A stretch of DNA of 8,984 nt. Origin: an uncultured Rhodospirillaceae bacterium (lineage in GTDB: Bacteria > Pseudomonadota > Alphaproteobacteria > Rhodospirillales > UBA2165). Location: contig CAJXJM010000075.1 in assembly GCA_913054205.1 (NCBI GenBank), forward strand, positions 1 through 8,984, in the 5' to 3' direction. Positions 1-5,902 of the stretch are shown in pieces. The first letter of the stretch is position 1; each line of letters opens with the position of its first letter. The notes under the pieces were generated by a model, which was not told where the DNA came from, ran no database searches, and was given only the letters and a program-made list of their open reading frames with translations. The position numbers and the translations under genes are program-made.

Positions 1-1
1 C

Positions 2-886
2 CATTTGGAAAGACAGCGCGGTGGATTTGGTTTTATGGGCGGGCCAGGTGAAAGCCAGATTGAGTCTGATCGCCGACTGATTGACGAGCGCATCACCATC
101 CTTAAACGGCAATTAAAAGATGTGAAAAGAACCCGCCAGCTTCACCGCCAAGCGCGCAAACGTGTGCCATATCCCGTAGTTGCCTTGGTCGGTTATACAA
201 ACGCCGGCAAATCGACATTGTTCAATTCCCTCAGCAATGCCGACGTTGTTTCAGAAGATCAATTATTTGCAACGCTTGATCCGACAATGCGCAGCATGAA
301 ATTACCATCCGGGCGCGAAGCGATCCTGTCCGATACTGTGGGTTTTGTCTCCGATCTGCCGCATGAATTGGTGGAAGCCTTCCGGGCAACACTTGAAGAA
401 GTCGTGGAGGCGGATCTACTACTTCATGTTCGGGATATTTCACACTTAGACACAAATGCGCAAAAAAATGATGTCGAACTAGTACTCAAAAATCTTGGCG
501 TGAGTGACGAAAGTGATCTCGAAACTAAGTCTAATGGTAAATCAATTCCTTTAATCGAAGTGCTGAATAAATCTGATCTTCTGACCTCTGAAGAACGGGA
601 CTTTCAACATACCCGCGCCGAGCGCCACAACGATCCAATGGTTTTGATATCTGCGATCACCAAAGAAGGTTTCGGCGAATTATTGCAATCAATTGACGAT
701 AGGCTGAATGCTCGGCGTCAAGAGGTCGATTTGAAAGTCAGTTGGGAAGATGGTGCCTTGTTGACGTGGCTTTATGATCATGGCGAGGTCAAAGAACGCC
801 ACGATAGAGAAGCATGGGTCGAGCTAAAAATTATGTTAGAGCCCGAAGATATTGCCCGCTACGAGCAAAAGAAAATCACCCACTAA
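2..886 (+). CDS. hflX: GTPase HflX, C-terminal part (5' end outside window)
   Basis: HflX is a ribosome-associated GTPase of the Obg-HflX superfamily that acts in the cytoplasm on the 50S subunit and can split stalled or stressed 70S ribosomes. The frame is open to the left edge, so the N-terminal nucleotide-binding-like domain is mostly missing; about 294 of the usual 420-450 residues are visible. Counting from the TTG at position 5, the fragment has the glycine-rich GGPGESQIE linker followed by a charged helical stretch (residues 12-55), then the G domain: G1 GYTNAGKS (63-70), G2 FATLDPTMR (88-96), G3 DTVGF (110-114), G4 NKSD (188-191) and G5 near SAITKEG (216-222). All GTP-binding motifs are intact. 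The C-terminal tail after the G domain is the normal HflX length. In many alphaproteobacteria hfq precedes and mazG follows hflX; here mazG lies 2.5 kb away on the other strand. The family call is very secure. Confidence 0.96.
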   Translation, partial: HLERQRGGFGFMGGPGESQIESDRRLIDERITILKRQLKDVKRTRQLHRQARKRVPYPVVALVGYTNAGKSTLFNSLSNADVVSEDQLFATLDPTMRSMKLPSGREAILSDTVGFVSDLPHELVEAFRATLEEVVEADLLLHVRDISHLDTNAQKNDVELVLKNLGVSDESDLETKSNGKSIPLIEVLNKSDLLTSEERDFQHTRAERHNDPMVLISAITKEGFGELLQSIDDRLNARRQEVDLKVSWEDGALLTWLYDHGEVKERHDREAWVELKIMLEPEDIARYEQKKITH

Positions 887-942
887 ATCAATCCTCCATC
901 CAGCTCAACCATTCTGTCGGAACTGCGTTTTCACCCATTGAT

Positions 943-971
943 TTGCCTGTTTCACGCTAATAGTATATCTA
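943..971 (+). promoter_or_regulatory. Possible sigma-70-type promoter for the small RHH-like gene
   Basis: TTGCCT (943-948) and TATCTA (966-971) are separated by 17 bp and would start transcription about 20 bp before the ATG at 997. The match to consensus is moderate (TTGaCa / TATaat). The proposed -10 lies inside the inverted repeats described separately. This is inference from sequence only; other -10 registers such as TATATC (964-969) are possible. Confidence 0.35.
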
Positions 972-978
972 CTAGTAG
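961..978. promoter_or_regulatory. Overlapping inverted repeats, candidate operator
   Basis: Two overlapping symmetric elements are visible: TAGTA-TATC-TACTA (961-974) and the perfect 10-bp palindrome CTACTAGTAG (969-978). They lie over the proposed -10 box and just ahead of the ribosome binding site of the next gene, where a repressor would block transcription. Because that gene encodes a ribbon-helix-helix-like protein, autoregulation is a reasonable guess, as RHH repressors commonly bind short tandem or inverted repeats in their own promoters. Confidence 0.4.
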
Positions 979-983
979 AAAAT

Positions 984-988
984 GGAGG
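984..988 (+). promoter_or_regulatory. Shine-Dalgarno site that fixes the start at 997
   Basis: GGAGG sits 8 bp before the ATG at 997. The upstream in-frame ATG at 982 overlaps this motif, so it cannot use it; 997 is therefore the better start. Confidence 0.75.
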
Positions 989-996
989 ATTTAGCT

Positions 997-1266
997 ATGG
1001 CAACTGTAGAAGCGCAGCAAAAATGGCGCTACAAAAACAAATTCGTCAAAAGTCAGCTGAACATCATGGCGCGCAAGAACATTCATGAATATCTGGAAGA
1101 AATTGCTGAAACTCATGATTTGCACGGCAAGGCAGAAGCTGCCACATTTGCCGTGTATGTTGTTATTTCCTTAATCCAACAAGGCGATTTTAATGATGAG
1201 GCTGAAAGGCTACACCAGATTTTCACAGACAGCTATCACCGTGATCGAGATATCTATGCGCCTTAA
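997..1266 (+). CDS. Small conserved-type protein with ribbon-helix-helix-like pattern, 89 aa
   Basis: I do not recognise a named family with certainty, but the layout resembles a ribbon-helix-helix DNA-binding protein: a basic N-terminus and putative strand (about residues 14-24, ending SQLNIMA), helix A (about 26-39, NIHEYLEEIAETH), a short turn (DLHGK), and a hydrophobic helix B (about 46-61). An acidic/aromatic tail ends in RDIYAP. Similar small proteins of unknown function occur, as far as I recall, in alphaproteobacteria. The start at 997 is chosen because GGAGG lies 8 bp upstream; the ATG at 982 would add five residues. The upstream palindrome over a plausible promoter would suit an autoregulator. 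The next gene starts 9 bp after the stop codon, so the two are probably co-transcribed. It could instead be a non-DNA-binding helical protein; no toxin partner is seen beside it. Confidence 0.7.
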   Translation: MATVEAQQKWRYKNKFVKSQLNIMARKNIHEYLEEIAETHDLHGKAEAATFAVYVVISLIQQGDFNDEAERLHQIFTDSYHRDRDIYAP

Positions 1267-1275
1267 GCAAACTCA

Positions 1276-2088
1276 ATGGCTAAGTGTGATTTAATGCTGC
1301 CAGAGCCACACCAAGTCTCAGCGATCATTAAAGAAACAGCGGAAATCGAAATATTGCCGCTGTTTCGTAAACTTAAAGATCACGAAATAAGTGACAAAGA
1401 CTCAGGTGAAATTGTAACCACCGCTGATATCCGCGCTGAAAAACGCCTGACGGATGCCTTGACAGAATTAATGCCGGACAGTTTGGTTATCGGAGAAGAG
1501 GCTGCCTCCGATGATCCGTCTATATTGGACCGCCTGGAAAGCGACAAACCAGTTTGGGTTATTGACCCGCTGGATGGAACCCGGAACTTTGCAAATGGCA
1601 AAGACTGTTTCGCGGTTATCATCGCATTGTGCCAAAAGGGAGAGACATTGGCTGGCTGGATATATGATCCACTGAGCCGGACAATGTATTTCGCCAGTCA
1701 AGGGCAGGGCGCCTGGGCTGACGAAAGGCGTCTCAAAATAGCGCCCTCACCGAGTGCTAACGATATGAAAGGTTCGGTGAGCAAACGTCACTTCAAACGC
1801 CTGGATGAAAGACGTCCGTCACCCGAAATTCCAGGGGATATGGTGCGCTATCGCTGTGTCGGCCGGGAGTATACAGACTTAGCTTTGGGTGTTCTTCATT
1901 TTGCCGAATACGGAATGTTAAAACCTTGGGATCATGCGGCCGGCATTTTGATGCATGCAGAGGCGGGCGGGTATTCCGCTTTTACGGAAGATCAATCACC
2001 CTACACACCTGGCCCAACCACCCGAAAACATTTGCTGGCCGCCGCGAGCCAATCAGAATGGCTGGTTCTGAGAGAGTTGTTCGTTTGA
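1276..2088 (+). CDS. Inositol monophosphatase family phosphatase
   Basis: This is a Mg2+-dependent, Li+-sensitive-type sugar/nucleotide phosphomonoesterase of the IMPase/FBPase/CysQ superfamily, expected in the cytoplasm. At 270 aa it has the normal family length. Metal-binding and catalytic motifs are present in order: VTTAD (residues 47-51), GEE (73-75), the signature DPLDGTRNF (97-105) and WDHAAG (218-223) followed by EAGG. Family members hydrolyse inositol-1-phosphate, histidinol phosphate, PAP or fructose bisphosphate, and sequence reading alone does not separate these. The gene starts 9 bp after the small RHH-like gene and has no clear Shine-Dalgarno of its own, so translation may depend on coupling to the upstream gene. 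An in-frame ATG at 1294 is an alternative start six codons later. No truncation or missing catalytic residue was noticed. The superfamily call is secure; the substrate is unknown. Confidence 0.9.
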   Translation: MAKCDLMLPEPHQVSAIIKETAEIEILPLFRKLKDHEISDKDSGEIVTTADIRAEKRLTDALTELMPDSLVIGEEAASDDPSILDRLESDKPVWVIDPLDGTRNFANGKDCFAVIIALCQKGETLAGWIYDPLSRTMYFASQGQGAWADERRLKIAPSPSANDMKGSVSKRHFKRLDERRPSPEIPGDMVRYRCVGREYTDLALGVLHFAEYGMLKPWDHAAGILMHAEAGGYSAFTEDQSPYTPGPTTRKHLLAAASQSEWLVLRELFV

Positions 2089-2137
2089 TCTCTTTTAGAC
2101 TGTCTTGACCCTACCGAAAAATTACGAACACTATCAA

Positions 2138-2153
2138 CCTAAAATTTAGGGGA
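2138..2153 (+). promoter_or_regulatory. Palindrome overlapping the ribosome binding site of the dehydrogenase
   Basis: CCTAAA-A-TTTAGG (2138-2150) is a near-perfect inverted repeat. Its right arm runs into the Shine-Dalgarno AGGGGA (2148-2153), which lies 9 bp before the ATG at 2163. The one-base centre makes an RNA hairpin of the full arms impossible, so if functional it is more likely a protein-binding site. A TTGACC at 2105-2110 could be a -35 element, but no good -10 is seen at the right distance. Confidence 0.3.
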
Positions 2154-2162
2154 TAATACGTT

Positions 2163-3035
2163 ATGAGTACTTTCACCGTTGCATTTGTAGGACTGGGCGT
2201 TATGGGCTACCCGATGGCAGGGCATCTCGCGAAAGCCGGACACACGATCCGGGTTTATAACCGCACCGCAAGCAAAGCCGAACAATGGGCAAAAGATTAC
2301 ACTGGTTCAGCCCATGCCACGCCGAAAGAGGCTGCTGAAACTGCGGATTTTGTTTTCGCCTGTGTCGGTAATGACGATGATCTTAGAAGTGTCGTTTACG
2401 GTGATGACGGTATTCTCGCTGGCCTGAAAGAGGGCGCCATTTTTATCGACCACACGACGGCCTCTGCAGACGTTGCCCGAGAAATCGAGGCCGCCGCAAA
2501 AGAAAAAGGATTTGGTTTTTTGGACGCGCCGGTATCAGGTGGCCAAGCAGGTGCCGAAAATGGTGTTCTGACAGTCATGGTAGGCGGAGATCAGGCAGCT
2601 TTTGATGCCGCCCAGCCGGTGATGGATGTCTATGCTAAGGCCGTTGCGCTGATGGGGGCTGCGGGTTCCGGCCAACTGACAAAAATGGCAAACCAGATTT
2701 GCATCGCTGGCTTGGTGCAAGGCTTATCCGAAGGGCTGAACTTTGCCGTAAAGGCAGGCCTCGATGGCAAACAAGTTGTTGATGTCATCTCAAAAGGGGC
2801 CGCGGGATCATGGCAAATGGAAAATCGCGGCAACACGATGGTCGATGACGAATTTGATTTTGGCTTCGCTGTCGATTGGATGTGCAAAGATTTAGGCATT
2901 GCGCTTGAAGAATCTAAATCAAACGGCTCAACCCTGCCGATGACTGAAGTCGTCAGCAATTTTTATCGGGAAATCCAGGAGATGGGTGGCGGGCGCTGGG
3001 ATACCTCAAGTTTAATTCGCCGATTAACAAAATAA
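2163..3035 (+). CDS. NAD(P)-dependent beta-hydroxyacid dehydrogenase (3-hydroxyisobutyrate dehydrogenase family)
   Basis: This cytoplasmic oxidoreductase belongs to the family of 3-hydroxyisobutyrate dehydrogenase, tartronate semialdehyde reductase and glyoxylate/succinic semialdehyde reductase. Its 290 aa match the family length. The N-terminal Rossmann fold has GLGVMG (residues 10-15), followed by VYNRT (31-35); the Asn-Arg after the second strand is typical of members that prefer NADP(H). The substrate-binding signature DAPVSGG is at 121-127. The catalytic segment GSGQLTKMANQ contains Lys174 and Asn177, and CKDLG (241-245) supplies the conserved C-terminal Lys-Asp. The start has a strong AGGGGA site 9 bp upstream. 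The 74-bp gap after the phosphatase gene suggests either its own promoter or a loose operon. The exact substrate (hydroxyisobutyrate, glyoxylate, tartronate or succinic semialdehyde) cannot be read from the sequence. Confidence 0.93.
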   Translation: MSTFTVAFVGLGVMGYPMAGHLAKAGHTIRVYNRTASKAEQWAKDYTGSAHATPKEAAETADFVFACVGNDDDLRSVVYGDDGILAGLKEGAIFIDHTTASADVAREIEAAAKEKGFGFLDAPVSGGQAGAENGVLTVMVGGDQAAFDAAQPVMDVYAKAVALMGAAGSGQLTKMANQICIAGLVQGLSEGLNFAVKAGLDGKQVVDVISKGAAGSWQMENRGNTMVDDEFDFGFAVDWMCKDLGIALEESKSNGSTLPMTEVVSNFYREIQEMGGGRWDTSSLIRRLTK

Positions 3036-3294
3036 GAAACTGATTTTGTCGCTTTATCGCGTTTAAAATCATCAATGACCGCTTTGACTTTTATCTTCGC
3101 TTCTTCACTGCCTTCTTTGTATTTTTTATCGCGCAAATTACGGAAAATATTAAGATCAACGATGTATCATCAAAGGTAATTTTTTAGAGGCCTTGGCGAG
3201 AAAGCTCCATTTCGGCATCAAAACTGGAAGGCAGATAACAACTCGACAGGAAAACAAGCGAGATCACCAAGATCGATATTTTTTTAAATGACAT
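3036..3294 (-). pseudogene. Decayed lipoprotein gene
   Basis: Read on the - strand, an ATG at 3294 opens a 36-codon frame with a typical lipoprotein signal: MSFKKIS, a hydrophobic core, then the lipobox LSSC (residues 16-19), followed by YLPSSFDAEMELSRQGL. It stops at TAA (3184-3186). The same frame after the stop continues sensibly (KITFDDTSLILIF). From about 3147 down to 3036 a different frame reads DLNIFRNLRDKKYKEGSEEA and on through IKVKAVIDDFKRDKATKSVSY. That frame looks like real, lysine-rich coding sequence and runs into the 3' end of the dehydrogenase gene, where the remnant is lost. The simplest reading is one lipoprotein gene broken by a nonsense change, a frameshift and a 3' deletion. 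Once secreted it would have been anchored in a membrane by its Cys19 lipid. No strong Shine-Dalgarno precedes it. This accounts for most of the gap between the dehydrogenase gene and mazG. Confidence 0.65.
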
Positions 3295-3365
3295 TTTCAA
3301 TGTGCTTCACTGTTGAGGTTGGAGATATAGCTTAACACTTTAATCTCGATTTTTGTATTTTGTAA

Positions 3366-4175
3366 TTATGGCTTATTTTTGGCCTCTTGCCAGAGGATTT
3401 CCATCTCCGCGAGAGAGACCTCATCAAATGTTTTACCGGCCTTCTCGAGAGCTTGTTCAATATAGTTAAATCGAGACTCGAACTTCGCATTGCCCTGACG
3501 CAGAGCCGCCTCTGGATCAATCCCTAATTTGCGCGCAACATTCACGGCTGAAAATAAGACGTCGCCAAATTCCTCAAATAAGAGTTCCTTATCTTGCTGT
3601 TTTTTATCGATCTCTTCTGACAATTCGCCGAGTTCTTCTTTTAGCTTTTCATAGGCGCCAGCAGTTGTCGGCCAATCAAATCCAACGCGTGCAGCCCGCT
3701 TCTGAAGCTTGAACGCACGGAGGAGAGCCGGGAGGCTTTTTGCAACGCCGCTGAGCACACTCGCCGCTTCCGATTGTTCTGCGCGCTCTTTAGCCTTTTG
3801 TTCTTCCCAGGCCAGTGTCTGCGCATCCGCGCTTCCAACGTCAGTGGATCCAAACACGTGAGGATGGCGGCGAACCATTTTATCACTGATCGCTTCAACG
3901 ACATCGTCGAAGGTAAATATCTGCTCTTCCGTTGCCATTTGCGTGTAGTAGATGACCTGCAACAACAAATCACCCAATTCGTCTTTGAGCGCGGGCATGT
4001 CTTGCTGATCAATCGCATCCGCAACTTCATAGGCTTCTTCAATCGTATAAGGCGCGATGGTGGCATAGGTTTGCTCGATGTCCCAGGGACAACCAGACTC
4101 GGGATCGCGAAGTCGCTCCATAATGTACTTTAGCCGCTCAATACCGCGGCGATCTTTAGCGTTTAATTCATCCAT
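3366..4175 (-). CDS. mazG: Nucleoside triphosphate pyrophosphohydrolase MazG
   Basis: MazG hydrolyses NTPs and dNTPs to the monophosphate and pyrophosphate. It is a cytoplasmic house-cleaning enzyme that in E. coli also lowers ppGpp effects through the MazEF locus; no mazEF is seen here. The 269-aa protein has the usual two tandem MazG domains. The first has GCPWD (28-32), EEAYE (46-50) and DELGD (65-69), followed by the hallmark RRHPHVFG (102-109). The second has KLKEELGELSEEI (177-189) and EEFGDVLF (201-208), which carry the acidic Mg2+-binding residues of the catalytic C-terminal domain. The ATG at 4175 gives an N-terminus of normal family length; no clear Shine-Dalgarno precedes it. A GGGAAT inverted repeat lies 16 bp upstream. 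The gene is divergent from the FecR-type gene. Identification is very secure. Confidence 0.96.
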   Translation of the reverse strand: MDELNAKDRRGIERLKYIMERLRDPESGCPWDIEQTYATIAPYTIEEAYEVADAIDQQDMPALKDELGDLLLQVIYYTQMATEEQIFTFDDVVEAISDKMVRRHPHVFGSTDVGSADAQTLAWEEQKAKERAEQSEAASVLSGVAKSLPALLRAFKLQKRAARVGFDWPTTAGAYEKLKEELGELSEEIDKKQQDKELLFEEFGDVLFSAVNVARKLGIDPEAALRQGNAKFESRFNYIEQALEKAGKTFDEVSLAEMEILWQEAKNKP

Positions 4176-4285
4176 TTTTCATACTGTTTGGGGAATAATA
4201 ATAGATTCCCACCATTGATATGTTACATAGGTCTATTGTCTTAATTTCATACACTAAAATGACCCCAAATGAACGAGGCATTCGC
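4176..4285. promoter_or_regulatory. Divergent promoter region between mazG and the FecR-type gene
   Basis: This 110-bp AT-rich stretch must carry the start signals for both mazG (leftward) and the FecR-type gene (rightward). I could not assign confident -35/-10 pairs. A 6-bp inverted repeat GGGAAT (4191-4196)/ATTCCC (4205-4210) with an 8-bp spacer lies on the mazG side. A wider pair TTTGGGG (4187-4193)/CCCCAAA (4263-4269) spans most of the region. The Shine-Dalgarno GAGG (4275-4278) serves the ATG at 4286. Confidence 0.45.
4191..4210. repeat. Short inverted repeat GGGAAT-8-ATTCCC upstream of mazG
   Basis: Arms are at 4191-4196 and 4205-4210 around the loop AATAATAG. It lies in the presumed mazG leader or promoter, so it could be an operator or a weak hairpin in the 5' untranslated RNA. 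It is not followed by a T-run on either strand, so it is not a terminator. Confidence 0.4.
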
Positions 4286-4798
4286 ATGATCGGTAAAATA
4301 AAATCTCACCTGATTTCTCTGAGCACAATTGCCCTGGTTGTCGTGCTGACCAGCGCGGCAATAGTAAATGAAACTGATGAAGTTGTCGGCAGTGTCTCCA
4401 AGCTAAAAGGGTCTGCGATCGCAATTCAGGACGCTGTGCCGCGGATATTGCAGCCCAAATCAGCGATCTTTATGGGAGATGTAATCTCGACAGGGAAAGA
4501 CAGTCGACTTGAGATTGTGATGATTGATGATGCGCTGTTCAATCTCGGCGCCCGCACCAATTTTGTCGTTGAAGAGTATTTTCTCAAAGAAGACACCGGC
4601 AATGCAGCGATTAGGCTTTTATCCGGTGCCGTTGCCGTGGTAACGGGCAAGATTGCGTCATTGGATAGCCGCCCGTTTGCACTTAAAACAGCAACCGCGA
4701 CGATTGGCGTCCGCGGCGATGACCAATCTCAATTAGTCAAAGAATCTTTCGGCATTTTTAATGGCTGTGCGGAATGCGCACGGTGGGCTATGTATTAA
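4286..4798 (+). CDS. Secreted FecR-domain protein, short and with an abnormal C-terminus
   Basis: The start at 4286 is preferred over the upstream in-frame ATG at 4220. It has GAGG 7 bp upstream, and the protein then begins with a clean signal peptide: MIGKIK, a hydrophobic core to about residue 24, and a plausible signal peptidase cleavage near TSAA. The mature part has the FecR pattern (as in PF04773): VGSVSKLKGSAIAI, then MGDVISTGKDSRLEIVMIDD, LGARTNFVVEEY, IRLLSGAVAVVTG, and ATATIGVRGDD near the C-terminus. It is therefore likely periplasmic or surface-exposed. Classic FecR is an inner-membrane anti-sigma sensor, but this protein has no cytoplasmic anti-sigma domain, so its role is unknown. 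The protein is 170 aa and ends soon after GVRG with a Cys/Trp-rich tail (CAECARWAMY) unlike the family; the other frames there read more family-like, suggesting frameshifts. A transporter gene starts 16 bp downstream. Confidence 0.8.
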   Translation: MIGKIKSHLISLSTIALVVVLTSAAIVNETDEVVGSVSKLKGSAIAIQDAVPRILQPKSAIFMGDVISTGKDSRLEIVMIDDALFNLGARTNFVVEEYFLKEDTGNAAIRLLSGAVAVVTGKIASLDSRPFALKTATATIGVRGDDQSQLVKESFGIFNGCAECARWAMY

Positions 4799-4814
4799 CT
4801 AGGGGGATACTTCG

Positions 4815-5669
4815 ATGAGCGGCATTATTACGATCGGCTTACCATTGGCGTTGGCCTTTATCATGTTTACACTTGGTATTGGTCTAACCGTTGCAGATTT
4901 TGCGCGCGTGGCCCGCCAGCCCAAAGACTTCCTGGTCGGCATGGTCTCGCAAATCTTTCTGCTGCCGCTGGTTGGGTTTGGACTACTCAATATCTGGACA
5001 GTTTCTCCCGAAATTGCACTTGGCGTGATGATCATCGCCGCTGCGCCCGGCGGCGTTACGTCAAATATTCTGACATCTTTCGCGAAAGGTGATGTCGCGC
5101 TCTCCATTTCCCTAACAGCGATTATCAGCCTGATAAGCGTATTAACGATTCCGCTCATCGTCGTGTTTTCCTATTCCTATTTCATCGGCGAGGCGGCAAA
5201 AGGCGATGTTTCTATTACTAAAACGGCGCTCAGCGTGTTCTTAATCGTCACAGTACCAGTCCTTTTAGGGCTTTTGGTGCGCCATTTTGCCGCAGGCTTT
5301 GCCGAGCGCTTTGAGGGGGTAGGGCGTAATGCATCTACACTTTTATTTGTGCTCGTACTATTGGGTGCAATTTTTAAAGAGCGCGCCAATATCGTCGATT
5401 TCTATGCCCAGGCTGGTCTAATCACGCTTGCGCTCAATGTCATTATGTTGGTCCTCGCCTGGTTCCTTGCGGCATGGTTTGGCTCCGGGCAGCCGCAAAA
5501 GATCGCTATTTCCATAGAATGTGGTCTGCAAAACGGCACCCTCGCGATCGCTGTCGCAACCTTGCTGTTTGGCGGCGGGGCAGCCGTCATCCCAGCGGCA
5601 ACCTACAGTCTGACAATGTTCGGCACCGCTTTGGTGTTTATTTGGTTACTCAGGCGTGGAAGTATTTAA
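4815..5669 (+). CDS. Bile acid:sodium symporter (BASS/SBF) family transporter
   Basis: This is an inner-membrane protein with about nine or ten hydrophobic segments over 284 aa, close to the family length. Family hallmarks are AAAPGGVTSN (75-84) followed by FAKGDVALSISLTAI, and IECGLQNGTLAIAVA (234-248); these correspond to the two crossover regions that bind Na+ and substrate in BASS structures. Bacterial members carry organic anions such as keto acids or pantoate, and rarely bile acids; the substrate here is unknown. The start ATG at 4815 is backed by AGGGGG (4801-4806). The gene lies 16 bp after the FecR-type stop and is likely in the same transcript. Its stop codon overlaps the stop codon of the convergent SRPBCC remnant by three bases. 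Family identification is secure. Confidence 0.92.
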   Translation: MSGIITIGLPLALAFIMFTLGIGLTVADFARVARQPKDFLVGMVSQIFLLPLVGFGLLNIWTVSPEIALGVMIIAAAPGGVTSNILTSFAKGDVALSISLTAIISLISVLTIPLIVVFSYSYFIGEAAKGDVSITKTALSVFLIVTVPVLLGLLVRHFAAGFAERFEGVGRNASTLLFVLVLLGAIFKERANIVDFYAQAGLITLALNVIMLVLAWFLAAWFGSGQPQKIAISIECGLQNGTLAIAVATLLFGGGAAVIPAATYSLTMFGTALVFIWLLRRGSI

Positions 5670-5902
5670 TCCCGTTCACCAACAACCTCGAGCAAGTTCG
5701 TAAAGGCCGCCTCCCAACCACCACCAACTCCGAGACGCGCATCTTTAGTGCTAATGCCGGTATGGACAAGACGAACGTCAGTACCGGATCCTTTGGGCGT
5801 GAAGGTCACCTCAACCTGAGAGTAGGGGGTTGTTTCGCGCTCACCACTGCTGCGCTCTGTTACAGTCGTACCGGAGCTGTCGACGTAATCGGAACGTAGA
5901 AT
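5666..5902 (-). pseudogene. 3' half of an SRPBCC/AHSA1-type gene
   Basis: Reading the - strand from about 5902 down to the TAA at 5666-5668 gives roughly 78 codons of convincing coding sequence: SDYVDSSGTTVTER, then YSQVEVTFTPKGSGTDVRLV and HTGISTKDARLGVGGGWEAA, ending FTNLLEVVGERD. The V-F-TPKGSGT-VRL-HTG strand pattern followed by a GGGW-AAFTNL helix is typical of the C-terminal half of SRPBCC (START-like) proteins annotated as activator of Hsp90 ATPase homologue 1-like; such proteins are usually 140-160 aa. There is no start codon with a ribosome binding site, and the frame hits a stop at 5903-5905, so the N-terminal half is gone. It ends where the recombinase fragment begins, suggesting a recombination breakpoint near 5900. 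Function of these proteins is generally unknown beyond binding small hydrophobic ligands. Confidence 0.7.

Noticed and set aside
885..944. AAATCAAT (885-892) and ATTGATTT (937-944) as a terminator for hflX
   Set aside because: The arms are 44 bp apart, weak and AT-only apart from one pair, and no T-run follows; probably chance.
3641..4066. 141-codon open frame on the - strand inside mazG
   Set aside because: It is a frame-shifted shadow of mazG; its product is Arg/Ser-rich with no family pattern, while the mazG frame carries all motifs.
4220..4285. Earlier ATG for the FecR-type protein
   Set aside because: It would put 22 polar residues before the signal peptide, and the ATG at 4286 has a GAGG site at the right distance.
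5474..5899. 141-codon + strand open frame across the transporter end and the SRPBCC remnant
   Set aside because: It is antisense to the SRPBCC coding frame and out of frame with the transporter; the translation has no recognisable pattern.
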